A DNA stretch of 64,000 nt, taken from contig AP026164.1 of assembly GCA_030295235.1 (NCBI GenBank), forward strand, positions 496,001 to 560,000, given 5' to 3'. The position numbers were made by a program, and so were the translations under genes. This DNA is from Fistulifera solaris (lineage: Eukaryota > Bacillariophyta > Bacillariophyceae > Naviculales > Stauroneidaceae). Under the pieces are notes generated by a model. The model did no database searches and was not told the DNA's origin. It saw only the letters and a program-made list of their open reading frames with translations. Positions within the stretch are counted from its first letter, which is position 1, and each line of letters begins with the position of its first letter. Shown piece by piece: positions 49,304 through 60,484 of the stretch.

Positions 49304-50281
49304 CTAGTCATTGTTACTACTATTTGCATTGTTCTTTCTTCTCCGCTTTGTACTTTCCAATAAAAAAGCGGGGGCACTTCCTTCATCTCTTCCTTTCCGC
49401 TTGTTCGCTCGCACGAGTGAATCGGATGGGTCGCTACCGTCTACTTTTTGAGCGGGTGAATCCCCGTTACTGCTCTTTGCACTTTTGGCATCCGCACCTC
49501 GCGCTGTACTGCTCGTCGATTCTGTTTTGTGCACACGAAAGCCGAAAACGCGAGGCACATACGTTGTCTGTACGGGTAATGGATCTGGAGATAAATTGTT
49601 GAACGTCATAAGAAACAAGTGCGGGAACGTGGTGCCGAAGGCGGCTCCATCAACGCCAGATGTGTTTCCCGTCCGACTGCTACGGATGGGTGGTGGATGA
49701 TAGACTTGTGAGCATTTCGGACAGTATATTTTTACGGTATCCACGCCCAGGTCGTCCTTGAGGCCGACCGGAAGAACTGGTTGACCACCGCATGGTACTA
49801 ATGGGCAAGTTCCAAAGTCTTTTGCCACGTACTAGATGTCGATACGACGTGAGTGATACTTGACAAGTATTAGACATTGACAACGTCATGAAAACATACC
49901 TTGGAATACATCGCATCTAGACCATGGGCTGTTATTACATAACGTGCATGAATGAGTGAATAGAGTGTGCACGCAGATTGCGTCAGGTGACTGTCATCTG
50001 AATCATCGGGTCCAATGCGGTCCAAAATGAGATCTAAGCAATCAGAGAAGTTTGATACACAAGTTCGCAGGCCGTAAAGATTAAAACCATCTTCAATGTA
50101 AGATCTTTCGACTTCGCAAAACATTTCATGTCCCTTCAGGCCGCAAAACCTAAGTGGTAGAAGCCAATCCAGATGAGAACTCGTCCTTTCGGAAAAGATA
50201 CGGAACGTAAGAACACAAAGCTTACCATTGAATCCAAGGTTCGTCATGACCTGACACTGAAGAATCTTCATTGAATGCCAT
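49304..50281 (-). CDS. CKB: Casein kinase II regulatory (beta) subunit
   Basis: Regulatory subunit that dimerises and assembles the CK2 tetramer. Exons: 50226-50281, 49900-50149 and 49304-49831 (minus strand), 277 residues. Exon 1 ends within EPWIQW; splicing joins it to [24 protein letters not shown], the family start. LDLILD, then the zinc finger CPLVPC...YCPKC and [13 protein letters not shown] are typical. The C-terminal tail (about 80 residues, Ser/Lys/Arg-rich with KRKGRDEG and KRRRKNN) is longer than usual and may be a nuclear localisation signal. Confidence 0.92.
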
Positions 50282-50922
50282 GTTATCGGAGTTATGTATT
50301 CTTGACTTTATTGATCTGTATGTATTTCGGGCACCCGAACTTGGAGGTGAAACGAATTGTGTCAACCCTTGCGCGATAGAAAGAATGGCGGCAAGCAAAC
50401 TATCGATCCCCTTTACGGCAATACTAAAAGTACTGTTGAGTCTTTTGTTACGTTGTCAGCTCAGTGTTAGTGTCAACGCTAATCGTTTTACTTGTTGTAA
50501 GTCGTCGCGGATCTTTTCATCCTTTTGCTGTCATCCTTTTCTTGCTGCGGGTTGCTGTTTGCCAACAAAATAAAAAGAAAGCTGCGCTCAAACAAAAGTT
50601 GGTGGCTGATGGACGGAAAGACGAATCGCGGAGAAGTCCGAAGTGACTACGTCCTGCCCTATCTGATAGTGTGCTAGTTCGCGCTGCGACCAGTCCTCTT
50701 CGGCGACGGAAAACTCGACGACCGACGACTAGAATTCTCACACCATGAATCTAGATAAATGACGGAAGTCGTTGACTGATTACAGAGAGTTGCACAAAGC
50801 ATGGCGTTATAATTGGGCTTGGAAGTGCAAGTCGACACCTGGGAAACAAGTACAACGAAAAGTCGACAGCCTCAAACAATATTAGGTTTCTTCTCGCCTC
50901 GAAAGGCAACTAATTTTTTTAA
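50282..50922. other. Intergenic, with a doubtful small membrane-protein ORF
   Basis: From ATG 50384 a short hydrophobic frame (MAASKLSIPFTAILKVLLSL) runs to about 50573. An overlapping frame from about 50464 to 50646 ends in the basic AALKQKLVADGRKDESRR. A spliced or frame-broken small protein is possible, but neither version is convincing. Confidence 0.25.
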
Positions 50923-51432
50923 TTAGAATACTACCAGATTGTCAGGAGGAATACTCGTCGTTTCCAACATTGCTTTCCAACTAATTTTGTAGGTGAAATC
51001 AGCACTTGTCGTCGGCAGCAATCGCATGGTGGACATTTTGTACAATCCGATTCCGAGCCACACCAAATTCAAAGCCAGGAAAATCATTTTGGCCGTCGTT
51101 AATTCGACTTTCTGCAAAGCATTGAAGTGCTGATTGATGGCAAAAATGTTTGTAAGTGGACTCATGATTGCCGAACTGCAAATATTGATCGAAAAAATAT
51201 TGAGTTGACTGCCCGACATGTACATCATAAAAGCGTTCATCAATATCTGTTGACCCGGCTTCATAGCAATCGCCATGGCCTTGGATTTGCGCTTTGCCGT
51301 GAGCGCATTTTGTTGCGCGACGCTCAATGTCGGAGCGCTGCGCGGACGAAGCGGACTGCGATGAATTGTGTTGCAGCCACGATTTGTAACCGATGGGGGT
51401 GTCACATTGCAATAGAGTGGTATGTCCATCAT
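50923..51432 (-). CDS. EMC4: ER membrane protein complex subunit 4
   Basis: EMC inserts tail-anchored and multi-pass proteins into the ER membrane. 169 residues, one exon. The family block MKPGQQILMNAFMMYMSGSQLNIFSI is clear, followed by a second hydrophobic segment (MIFLALNLVWLGIGLYKM) and MRLLPTTSADF near the C-terminus, matching the DUF1077/EMC4 pattern. The N-terminal 50 residues are polar and variable. Two adjacent ATGs (51432 and 51429) can serve as start. Confidence 0.88.
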   Translation of the reverse strand: MMDIPLYCNVTPPSVTNRGCNTIHRSPLRPRSAPTLSVAQQNALTAKRKSKAMAIAMKPGQQILMNAFMMYMSGSQLNIFSINICSSAIMSPLTNIFAINQHFNALQKVELTTAKMIFLALNLVWLGIGLYKMSTMRLLPTTSADFTYKISWKAMLETTSIPPDNLVVF

Positions 51433-52246
51433 GGCCTTCCTTCACGTTCAAGTCAATATTATATGTAGATCTGTTGTTTAATTGTATATAAGGTTCGAGG
51501 GTCAGACAAATAAAAGGGATGATGATGGGAGATCATGGGAGATGATGGGAGATGATATTCGATAGAGTAAGGCGCGTTAGCATTGTGAAATTTTGAACAT
51601 TCGCTTACCTTCTGGGCATTTTATCAGAATCAATCACGCAAAGTGTTCAACAAATACAGTGTTTCGTCCACTATTTTCGTTTTGAATGAAAGACAGACCA
51701 ATAATACCTGATACTTGTACAAGTACATGTTCAAGCAATGGCAATCTTTGCTGGTGTCGAGAGTCGAGTGTCGAGCGAAATGCTCGCGCTGCGCGAGCTC
51801 GTCCCTCAATTGTGGCGTTGTCAGTGCCGTACCGGTACCGACCGGTACCTGGTAACCTTACTGGTAAACCAAAAGCAGATCAATAAATATCGCACCGGTA
51901 AGCGGTAAGACATCTCTTCTAGCTTCTAGCTTCTATCTTGTTGCCACAAACTCTCGCAAGTGACGTCACTACTAAACAAATGGCATTGCTTTGCGAGCGT
52001 AACAAAATTATTATTGCCTCCGATCAAAAGGTAAAAAAATCTGACTCATTCGTGGCTTGTAACCGCTTACTATAGACATTAGTGTGGCGAAGATCTTTGA
52101 TCTCGGCAAAATTCCGCTCCGGTCGCCAACTTACAACTTACCTTTGTTGACTGTTGACCGCGCTTCGCCGCAACGTTTCCATTCGCAACAAGCCATCACT
52201 TTCATAAAAAAGCCCGTTGTTTGTGAATTTGTGCATCTTTTCAAAA
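51433..52246. promoter_or_regulatory. Divergent region between EMC4 and ascorbate peroxidase
   Basis: About 810 bp. It has a GGGAGATGAT-type short tandem repeat at 51518-51556, a palindromic run of GTACCGGTACC type near 51828-51850, and TGACGTCA at 51961-51968, 279 bp before the peroxidase start. Confidence 0.45.
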
Positions 52247-53245
52247 ATGGCCCCCACAACTGAAGAACTTCTCAAGGCGCAGAAACTGATCGACGATATC
52301 ATTCTCGAAAAGAACTGCGGTCCTATCTTTGTTCGCCTCGCTTGGCATGATTCGGGTACCTTCGACAAGGATGTGCAAGGAGAATGGCCAGCGGCGGGAG
52401 GCGCGAACGGTTCTATTCGCTTTGCTCCCGAAATCAATCATGGTGCCAACGCCGGTTTGATTAACGCCGTCAAGCTCTTGGAGCCTGTCAAGGAGGCCTG
52501 CCCCAATGTTTCGTACGCCGATATTTTCCAGATGTCATCGGCTCGCGCCATCGCCCTCGCCGGTGGACCGGCCGTTGACATGAAGTACGGTCGTCTTGAC
52601 ACCACTGCCCCAGAGCAATGCCCTCCGGAAGGCAACTTGCCGGATGGAAACGCCAATCCTGAAACGTACGTGAGACTGACACTGTCATCGATAATTATTT
52701 GTTGAAACACGACACTCATTAACACTTACCTTGTCGTTTGTCTCTTTTCTGGCAGCCAAGAGTTTGGTGGGGCCGGAGGCACGAAACCCACTGTTTCAAA
52801 ATCCGCTGAAGGGCACTTGCGTGCCGTCTTCCACCGAATGGGTCTTTCGGATGAAGATATTGTCGCTTTGTCGGGTGCTCACACGTTGGGACGGGCCTAC
52901 AAGGACCGATCCGGAGAAGGCGCCGAAAGCACCAAGTTCACCACCGGACCACAAACGCGTGCGGATGGCTCAGAAGCCAATTACACAAAAGGGGGATCTT
53001 CGTGGACCACCAACTTTTTGCAATTTGATAATTCGTATTTCAAAATCATGAGTGATGAAAGTGCGGATCCGGAACTCTTGAAATTGGCCACAGACAAGAT
53101 CATCTTTGTCGACCCCGGTTTCAAACCGTTTGCTGAGAAATTCCGCGATGATCAGGATGCTTTCTTCCAGAGCTACGCGGCGGCTCACAAGAAGTTGTCG
53201 GAATTGGGATCCAAGTTTGAACCGGCGGAAGGTATCAAATTGTAA
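52247..53245 (+). CDS. APX: Ascorbate peroxidase (class I haem peroxidase)
   Basis: Reduces hydrogen peroxide with ascorbate. Exons 52247-52665 and 52756-53245 (GT-AG, 90-nt intron), 302 residues. Distal site [10 protein letters not shown] (Arg and His), proximal haem ligand in [11 protein letters not shown], and the C-terminal [13 protein letters not shown] and [13 protein letters not shown] segments are all present. RSGEG after GRAYKD fits the APX group. No leader precedes [12 protein letters not shown], so a cytosolic enzyme is likely. Cytochrome c peroxidase-like activity cannot be excluded by sequence alone. Confidence 0.9.
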
Positions 53246-53527
53246 GTCACACAGTATAACGTTAGGAACAAAATCAGTATGATATACTCCGTCGTCAGGA
53301 TAGCGAGACATTGACTGATAAATCTTCGAACAAGAATAGGTTGTTATTGCTGCAAAATAGTGTGGTTTCTCTTCTCGCTACGCACTTGCTATGCAAATAA
53401 AAGTTATGTAGTTTATGTGAAAGGATTTCGAAGAGGAATGAATAATTTCAATCAAGGGACCAACCACTCGACGGAGACTGATGAAACATGAAGCCATGCA
53501 TTTGCTATCACTACGTCATATCAACGA

Positions 53528-54962
53528 TCAGATGAAGAATCCGTATCGTGATCGCTTCTCGGTGTCTTCCTCATCGCCACGAGAACGAGAACGCTTGCGA
53601 GTGCCGTGGATGTTCTCCAGCAATTCAGTTTCCTGAAATCTCGGTGGCTTGTGAACAAAGCGACGACTGCGTTCCCGTACAGGAGTGTCGTAAATCGTGA
53701 CCGGGACATTACCTTCGTCCACAGCACCAACACCACTGGTTAACGACGGAATGCTAAACGTCTCACTGATGAGGCGCCGCCACTGAGTAGGTGGTGTTAC
53801 AACTTTACATTGCTTCGATGATTCCTTGCCAAGGCTGTAGATGCCAATGGATGACGAACGCTTCAAAGAAGTCGGAGCTACGATGTTCTGAGACGCAACG
53901 ATGGAACGAGGTGTTATGACAATAGGGCTGATGCATTGAGTCTTGCCTTCGTCAACACAAGCAGTATTTTGCTGTTGGTGGATGCTGGTTCCGTCACGTT
54001 CAGACTCCACCTCTTCGAAAGCGCTCACTCCCTCGCTTGAGTGAAGATACAGCTCAAACGACCGACGATTGTGGAAACCAACTCCAGCAATGTGTACAGA
54101 TACCCATCCGTTACCCCATTTCTCAACATGACCTACACGTCCTTTGAAAGGGCCCGTCCCCACGCGAACTGCCGTCCGAAACCAATGATCCGTAGAAAGG
54201 GTGGATAGCAGAGGGCATGCACGCGTGGCGTCGATAATGGGTGCTTTTCTCGACGATGCATCCAAGACGTCTTGTTTGGAAGAAGAAGGCGTTGCAGCAG
54301 AGCTGTCAATAGAATTCTCCGAAAGAGATGACGCGGCGGATGGAGGGCGCTCTGTATGAACAATAATGCCATCTGCAGCAACTAGAAGCGGATTCTTCGC
54401 TTGTTGTCGCGCCCTTGCTTTTGATTTCTGCTTCGATACGTTCCTTCGAGGGGGGAGGGTTGTTATCATAATCGGCATGCATGTTGCAGTACTTCGATTC
54501 CCTTACAGCGATATAAGCACAACTTCGGCCTCGTGTTGTTGTTGCTGCACATCGAGTCTCATTGGAAGATCCTGTATATCGTCGATCTTGCGGTGTCGTT
54601 GAGAGTGTTGATAATTGCCGGTCAAGAAGAGCAGATTTTGGCTGCCCTTGTGATGATTCATTGCCTGGTTCGAATTCAAGACAATGACCTTGTACTTTGA
54701 CTTCAGGCAAGTGATTGTGTGTTGTTTTGACTGACGAATTAGCCTCCCTGTGAAGGAAAGCATCATCGTCATCTCTGGAGACAGCGGTTACTATTTTGCT
54801 CTCGGAGGTTAAGAGATTACTATCAGGCGCACCATGCAGAGGTAACGGCGCACCTGCCACCTTGAACGGCTGGAAAGTCCGCTTTTTGATGGGTAGGGAG
54901 CCAGACAATAGCCGCTTGCTGTGTGATGTGGCGAGATTGTTGCATCGCTTGGTGGAAATCAT
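53528..54962 (-). CDS. Unknown nuclear-type protein with Cys/His motif and KOW-like segment
   Basis: Not recognised by family. After correction of the G6 run at 54450-54455 (one base too many) it is 477 residues. N-terminal region is Ser-rich. A Cys/His motif at about 135-165 (RCAATTTRGRSC...YCNMHAD) could bind zinc. It is followed by NNPPPRRNVSKQKSKARARQ, strongly basic. A compact segment near residue 260 (VRVGTGPFKGRVGHVEKW, GNGWVSVHI, HNRRSFELYL) resembles a KOW/SH3-like fold. The C-terminal tail ends in an Arg/Ser-rich, probably nuclear, sequence. A chromatin or RNA role is a guess. Confidence 0.65.
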
Positions 54963-55726
54963 CGTTCAAGTGAGACGCGACCCGGGAGAATGCTCACAGA
55001 TCGCAATTTGAATCTTGATAGCAGCTTTAGGTCCACGAAGACGGGCGCAGCTTGAGTGGCAAATCAAGCTGAGCAAATGATGAGCGATGACTTGGTGCGT
55101 ACTACGTAGATAATCTTGTTCGGTCTCTACAAAGTATTCTCACACCAATAGTGGTACTTGAGAATTCTTTCTTGTTAGAGGTTGCAGTTAAAGTGTGTTT
55201 GGAATTATTAAAGTGAAAGTAGGCTTTCGTCTCGGCCGACTGGCAGTGAGAAAGGCAGCAACAGCAACTGCGACGTTCCTAATGCTTTGATTTTAGTCGG
55301 CAATAGACCTCCAAGCGAACGATAAGTAGGAAGGTGATGTATTTTCCTTGTTGTCATGGTAGTTTGTTTTCGTGGAAAATTCTCTTAATTTTTGCCAGTA
55401 CAAAATCTACGTATTCCATCCTCCCCCCCCCCCCCCCCCTCTCAGCTCTCCGGTCAAAAAGATACCGAAATGCCCAAAGAAATACTGAACCTACTGAGCG
55501 CACTACAATCACGCTTATCGCACCGGTGTAGCGATAACCGATGACCGATGATCAAAAACGGGACATCACACATCACCCAAAAAAAAAAACACGGCGTCGC
55601 TCCTTTTCGATATCTCGAGAAAACGCCAGTTGTTTCTTTGGTTCACAACAATAATGATTCATGAAATCCTTAATAATCGAACAGGATACCCTAAATTTAG
55701 AAAAATGGAGTTGAAAAACGAATTCT
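54963..55726. other. Intergenic, with a C17 homopolymer
   Basis: No gene recognised. A run of 17 C at 55423-55439 is followed by CT-rich sequence; its length is likely to be unreliable in this assembly. Confidence 0.55.
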
Positions 55727-58700
55727 TTAAAACCAAATATCATCCTCTTCTTCGGGGTCTTCTATTGGTGCAAGGGCTAAACCTGTCATCCAATTCTTTG
55801 CGGGTGTTACAGGTTCCTCTTGTCGGCCTAAGCTGAATGCATTCATACTCAGTGATTTTGACATGGTGGGGGCACCAAGAACTTCACCATCAGAAAGTGA
55901 GCGGTCGCCCACCGATGTCATCTTCGGTAAAGAAGCAAGATCAAGGGCGGAATGGAAGCGGTTGCCTCTTGTCGAAACCTTCACTAAACCTTCTAGCAGT
56001 TCCAATGCCGAGTCAACGTCATTCAAATAGCTAGCAGCTGCACTAGGTTTCTTCCCCACCGTACAGGTGAAGATATCCAAATCGGGGGAAACGTAGTTGT
56101 CACAAGAAGACACATCCACCAGCTGTAAAGTGGCCGGCATCGGCAACAGTGGCTGGTTCGGTCGTGGTCGAGCTTCGAGTACTCGCCTGCCGATTTGACG
56201 CATTACTGATAACATGGGCTCGTCGCAGTGGTCGTCTCCCAACACAAGGGCGAAATCGACCATCCCTTTTTGAGCAATGTCCGGGAAGCGCTTGATGACG
56301 CGCATGGCAAGAACACCTTTGTTGACCCCTTTCGGGCGTACCTCAACGTAACCACCTTCTTTCAATCCTCCGTGCAACACGTCCACAGGAAAGCTCCTAA
56401 GATATTTCGACAGGTGATCTTCGAGCTCTTTCGCTTGTAGCGAACCAAATTCAGTGTCTGCGTCACGGTACTGCCAAAGTACCTTCATCTCAGTCTCTTC
56501 AATATAACTTCCGTGAGTTCTCGACGTGTATACTTCCATGATGGTGACAGCTAGAGATCGCCAAGTCCGATCGGTTTCGGGTACAAGTGTTTCCCAACGT
56601 CTCTTTGACGACGTCTTAGGTGTCGGCCACGAAATGAACATACCATGCTCGGCAGCTAAGCCAAGATTAGGAATGTCACCAAGTGTCTTCGTAAGAGAAT
56701 GACGCTCTTTTCCACTCACGACGAAAACTGTGTTTCTCTTGTCCTCGCAAAGACCTCGTAAAGCATCTATCATTCGAGCAGTAGGGACCGATTTTCCGTC
56801 TCTCTCTTTCACCATTTGAAATCTGGTTAAAGAATCCAACTAAAATGCAAATCTTTCAGGATGAGAAGCGTTCCATAATGAACAGAGAGTAGTCCCGAAT
56901 TCAAAGAACTTACGTTGTCGTTGCTCACAATGGTTCCGCCATAATCTAGCAAAATCAATCGCGCCTTAGATTTCTTGTACGCTCGGGTGACGAGCGCTGA
57001 GTCAAGCGATGTGAAACCTGTATCCATACCGAGCAAACGATAATTTAAGCCTAGACCAGCCCCTGAGAACTGAACCGGATTAATGTTCTTGTGGACGCCC
57101 TTTAAGTCCAGCATTACCGCTAAAGCCCAGCGCTGCGTGGTGACGCGTGTTACGAATTCCGAAGCGATGCTCAGGCGACGAAGACGCTCTTCCTCCTGCA
57201 TGTTTGCTGCTTGGAAAAACGCGCTTGCGATTTCCGATATCTTCCACGGATTAACATGTAGTGCCCCACGCATCACACGTGTTGAACTGGAAAATTCAGA
57301 AAGGATGCAGATGCCCCGTTTACGACCGTCCGCACGTCCGAGGTCTGTCAAAGCATCTTGATGTGCGATCGTGAATTCAAGCGGAAGCAAATTCAAGCCA
57401 TCGCGAATCGAAGTGACAACGCAAACGTCGGCCGCGCGTAAAAGTGCTACTCGCTGTTGTAAGCGAATCTCTCGCTCGTGAAGAATCTGGAGATGAACGG
57501 AGCCAGGCCACTTTTCATTGATCTTTTGTGCAAGGGCACAAGTTTCGGACTCCGTGCGATGAAAATCCTCTCCGCGCTCAAAAGCTTTTATTCCAACTTG
57601 GATCAAAACGATTTTACCTACCCATTCTGGGCAACGTGTCAAGAATCGCTCGAACCCAAGTAATTTCAACGGGATTCCCTTAAGACTCTCCAGTCTGTCG
57701 ACCCCACAAAAAATGATATTATCTGGGAACTGAGTTCGGAGACTAGATACCCGTTCCATGGTACTTTGATGAATCAATACCTGCCTCAAGACAGGTGGCT
57801 CAATACCAGCGTGAATGCTCGTAACAGCCACATTTCGGCCAGCAGTGTCGATCGCAAGAGTGTGTCCACCAGATGCGTCAGGAATCATTCCATAGTGAAG
57901 ACCCAGTAGTCGACGGCACGACGTCAAGAAGTGACGAGCGTACTCGAAAAGGTGAAAACCAACCTGATCTGCATTAAGCATACCTCGAAGCAAGTCCTCT
58001 CGGCACCAAAGTGTTCGGAATATTTCAGAAGACGGGAATGGAGTGTGAAGAAAAATTCCTACTTTTGCCATTGGGATGCGGCGGGTCAAATAGGAAGGCA
58101 AGATTAGCAGATGGAAACCGTGAACCCAAACGAGGTCACCTTCGTGGAAGCATTGGACGACCTTCTCGGCAAACTGGCGATTAACAGCCGTGTAAGCAGC
58201 CCACAGCTCTGCCTCGCGGCCACGACCGCCGTGGATAGGACCTTGTTCTACATCATCCAAACTGTATTCAGAAAACTCGTTTCCATCAACTTCCGCAATC
58301 TTAGACGACCCGTCACCATTGTTGTCTTCGGGGCCGTTCGAGTATACGGATGTCACATTATGTAGAACAGGCCAAAGAACGCCTTTACAGAAGCCATTGT
58401 ACATTTCACCAAATAGAATGGGGTCGACCCATACTGGGACGCAGTTGAAAGGCAACAAACACTCTTCGACTAATCGGCGCTCGTTGCGAGGCACTCCTGC
58501 TTTCTCTTGAGTATTTCCATGCCAGCCGCGCCACTTGACAACGCCCACGCGGGTTACGCGCAAATGCGTTTGCATGGACAAGAGCATTTCGTAGTCCCAC
58601 TCAGCGGACCACTTTCCGTCGTCGCTGCGGTTCAGAATAACTGGCAGAAATGCGCTGACCACGACTAGACCGTCGGTTGAATTCAGATGCACAGCTTGTT

Positions 58701-59317
58701 TTGGAGCTGACTTGGATCCAGTTCCTCCACTTGAGTGATGGTGGGGAACAGGAGCAGGTGCAAATCCCACTGCTTTTTTTGCGAGGGGCGCCTACTGGAG
58801 CACCAACACCTCCTTGGGTAGCCGAAATGCGCAGAGCAGATATTGTTAATGCTCCATCCGAGCTGTTGTGTCGTGCATGCAAGGTTTGTGCACGTTGCAA
58901 CCCTTGATGTGATGGAAGTCGATTGTGATCGATATTTGCGGGGGCGCCCGTGATACCCAGAACATCATTTACAGTGTAGACCTCTCGACTCTGCATGAGA
59001 TGAAGTGGAACTTCGTGAACTGGCTCATCGTCTGCTTGTGCAGATTCAGCAGCAATATCAGCAGCATGAGGTTGCTCAGGTCCTCCATCTGAAGGATTTT
59101 CCCAACGGTGGAAAACACCGGCACGATGAATCGCGTATCGGTAGGTAAACTTGCTTTTTGGACGTCCCTCCGAACCGCCTTCAGCGACATCATGGGGAAG
59201 TTTCACCGAGAGAGGTAAAGTGATCGGGTTGAGTGTATGATACCATGGAAAATCTGTAGGCGTCGTATGAAGAACAAACGACTGAATAGAAGGAGAGACA
59301 GAAAATTGAGACTTCAT
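55727..59317 (-). CDS. Trehalose-6-phosphate synthase/phosphatase fusion protein
   Basis: Bifunctional-type protein: a GT20 synthase domain followed by a HAD phosphatase domain. Exons 56914-59317 and 55727-56839, 1171 residues. The synthase part has VWVHGFHLLILPSYL, HTPFPSSEIFRTL, NADQVGFHLFEY, GVDRLESLKGIPLKLL and DGLNLLPLEF. The phosphatase part has LLDYGGTIV (motif I), VVSGKERHSL, and GDDHCDEPM (motif IV). Motif I reads D-Y-G, lacking the usual second Asp. The N-terminal 190 residues are unassigned, with a beta-rich stretch that may be a starch-binding-like domain. A one-base excess in T7 58774-58780 splits the ORF. Confidence 0.88.
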
Positions 59318-59991
59318 GCTCAAATTAAAATCCTGCGTCTATTGCACAGATTCCATATCATCCGAGACACGCAAACCATTCGCTTTTTGCTAATTGTCTC
59401 ATGTCACTCAAAACACTCGAACTGATTAACAGGACTTTTGAACATATAAGAGATCATAGATAAATTTACCTTCCGTTGTCCTAAGCCCCTGATGGTACGA
59501 GGAAGACCTGTTCACCATGAGACAAAGTCTCACAGCGCACCCTAAAGTTTACATGCGCCACGGCGCCTAATTCGAAATCCGCTTTGTCGGTTGCGTTCAT
59601 TTATTTATTACTCAAAGTCGACGATGAAACAAGCAAATCTTCTATGGTGCGGATGGAAAATAATCATCAACACTCGTGTTGTGCTGCTCCTTCATGTTCG
59701 TCAGAGAGTGTTTCCTTTGACACTTTGGGAAGGTGCTGAAGCTGAAGGGTCAAAACGCGTCTCGTGTCGCTTACTTTATCGTGTAGAGTGGTCGAAAATT
59801 ATGACGTCTGATGACGGATGCATGCACGAACGTAACGGCCCCATTGTGGCATTAGATATTAGATCATCCATTTCTCGGGTATCTTGGACAGCAATGCCAT
59901 CAAACCTTGAACCATGATTGTTAATTCACATTAATGAACGATAATCACAAACTATTCGAAATCATAACGTAGAGAAAAGCAAAGATTCAAT

Positions 59992-60092
59992 GCTACGTGA
60001 AATTGACGTAGGTTTAGTAGGAATTTATCGCTGTAGATAGCACACGGAACTTATTGAATTCGACCTCATTAATTGTCGGGTCCGACTGCAAC
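59992..60092 (+). repeat. Interspersed repeat, copy 2
   Basis: Reads GCTACGTGAAATTGACGTAG, then AGGAATTTATCGCTG, TAGATAGCACAC, TTGAATTCGACC and AATTGTCGGG, in the same order as the minus-strand copy at 41114-41226. Confidence 0.75.
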
Positions 60093-60300
60093 CAATTTCA
60101 TTGTAATGGTTCTCATCATACCTTTGTAGGGATGACTCACTCACACACTGGTACAGCAAGACCATCGTACCGAATTGTCAATGACGACACACCCATCGTC
60201 TCCTTCTACCAACGCTTTCGCGTGTTCCGATAAGCAAGAATCGACATTGATTGGAACACCAAATATGCAAAAGACAACAGATCCAATGTTGCAAGTGTCT

Positions 60301-60377
60301 ACTTGATTTTAACGTAGGCACCGTAGGGAAGTTTATCGACTGAGGAAAACCCGGATATTGTGGAGTTCGACCTCAAT
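60301..60377 (+). repeat. Interspersed repeat, copy 3 (partial, diverged)
   Basis: AACGTAGGCACCGTAGGGAA, GTTTATCGACTG and GGAGTTCGACCTCAA align with copies 1 and 2 in order. It lacks the right end. Confidence 0.5.
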
Positions 60378-60484
60378 CCTTAAACGTGCTTTTTAAGAGA
60401 GACAGAAACCCTAATGTAAGACAAAAACAAGGCGGTGAAAAATCAAAAATTGATGTTACCAGGTAACTATCGTATCGAAGGGGA

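Larger units (their letters stand above)
59318..60484. other. Intergenic, holding two interspersed repeat copies
   Basis: No gene supported. Repeat copies at 59992-60092 and 60301-60377 are listed separately. Confidence 0.5.

Noticed and set aside
51480-51520. A tRNA-like GGTTCGAG motif
   Set aside because: No matching T-stem, acceptor stem or anticodon arm around it.
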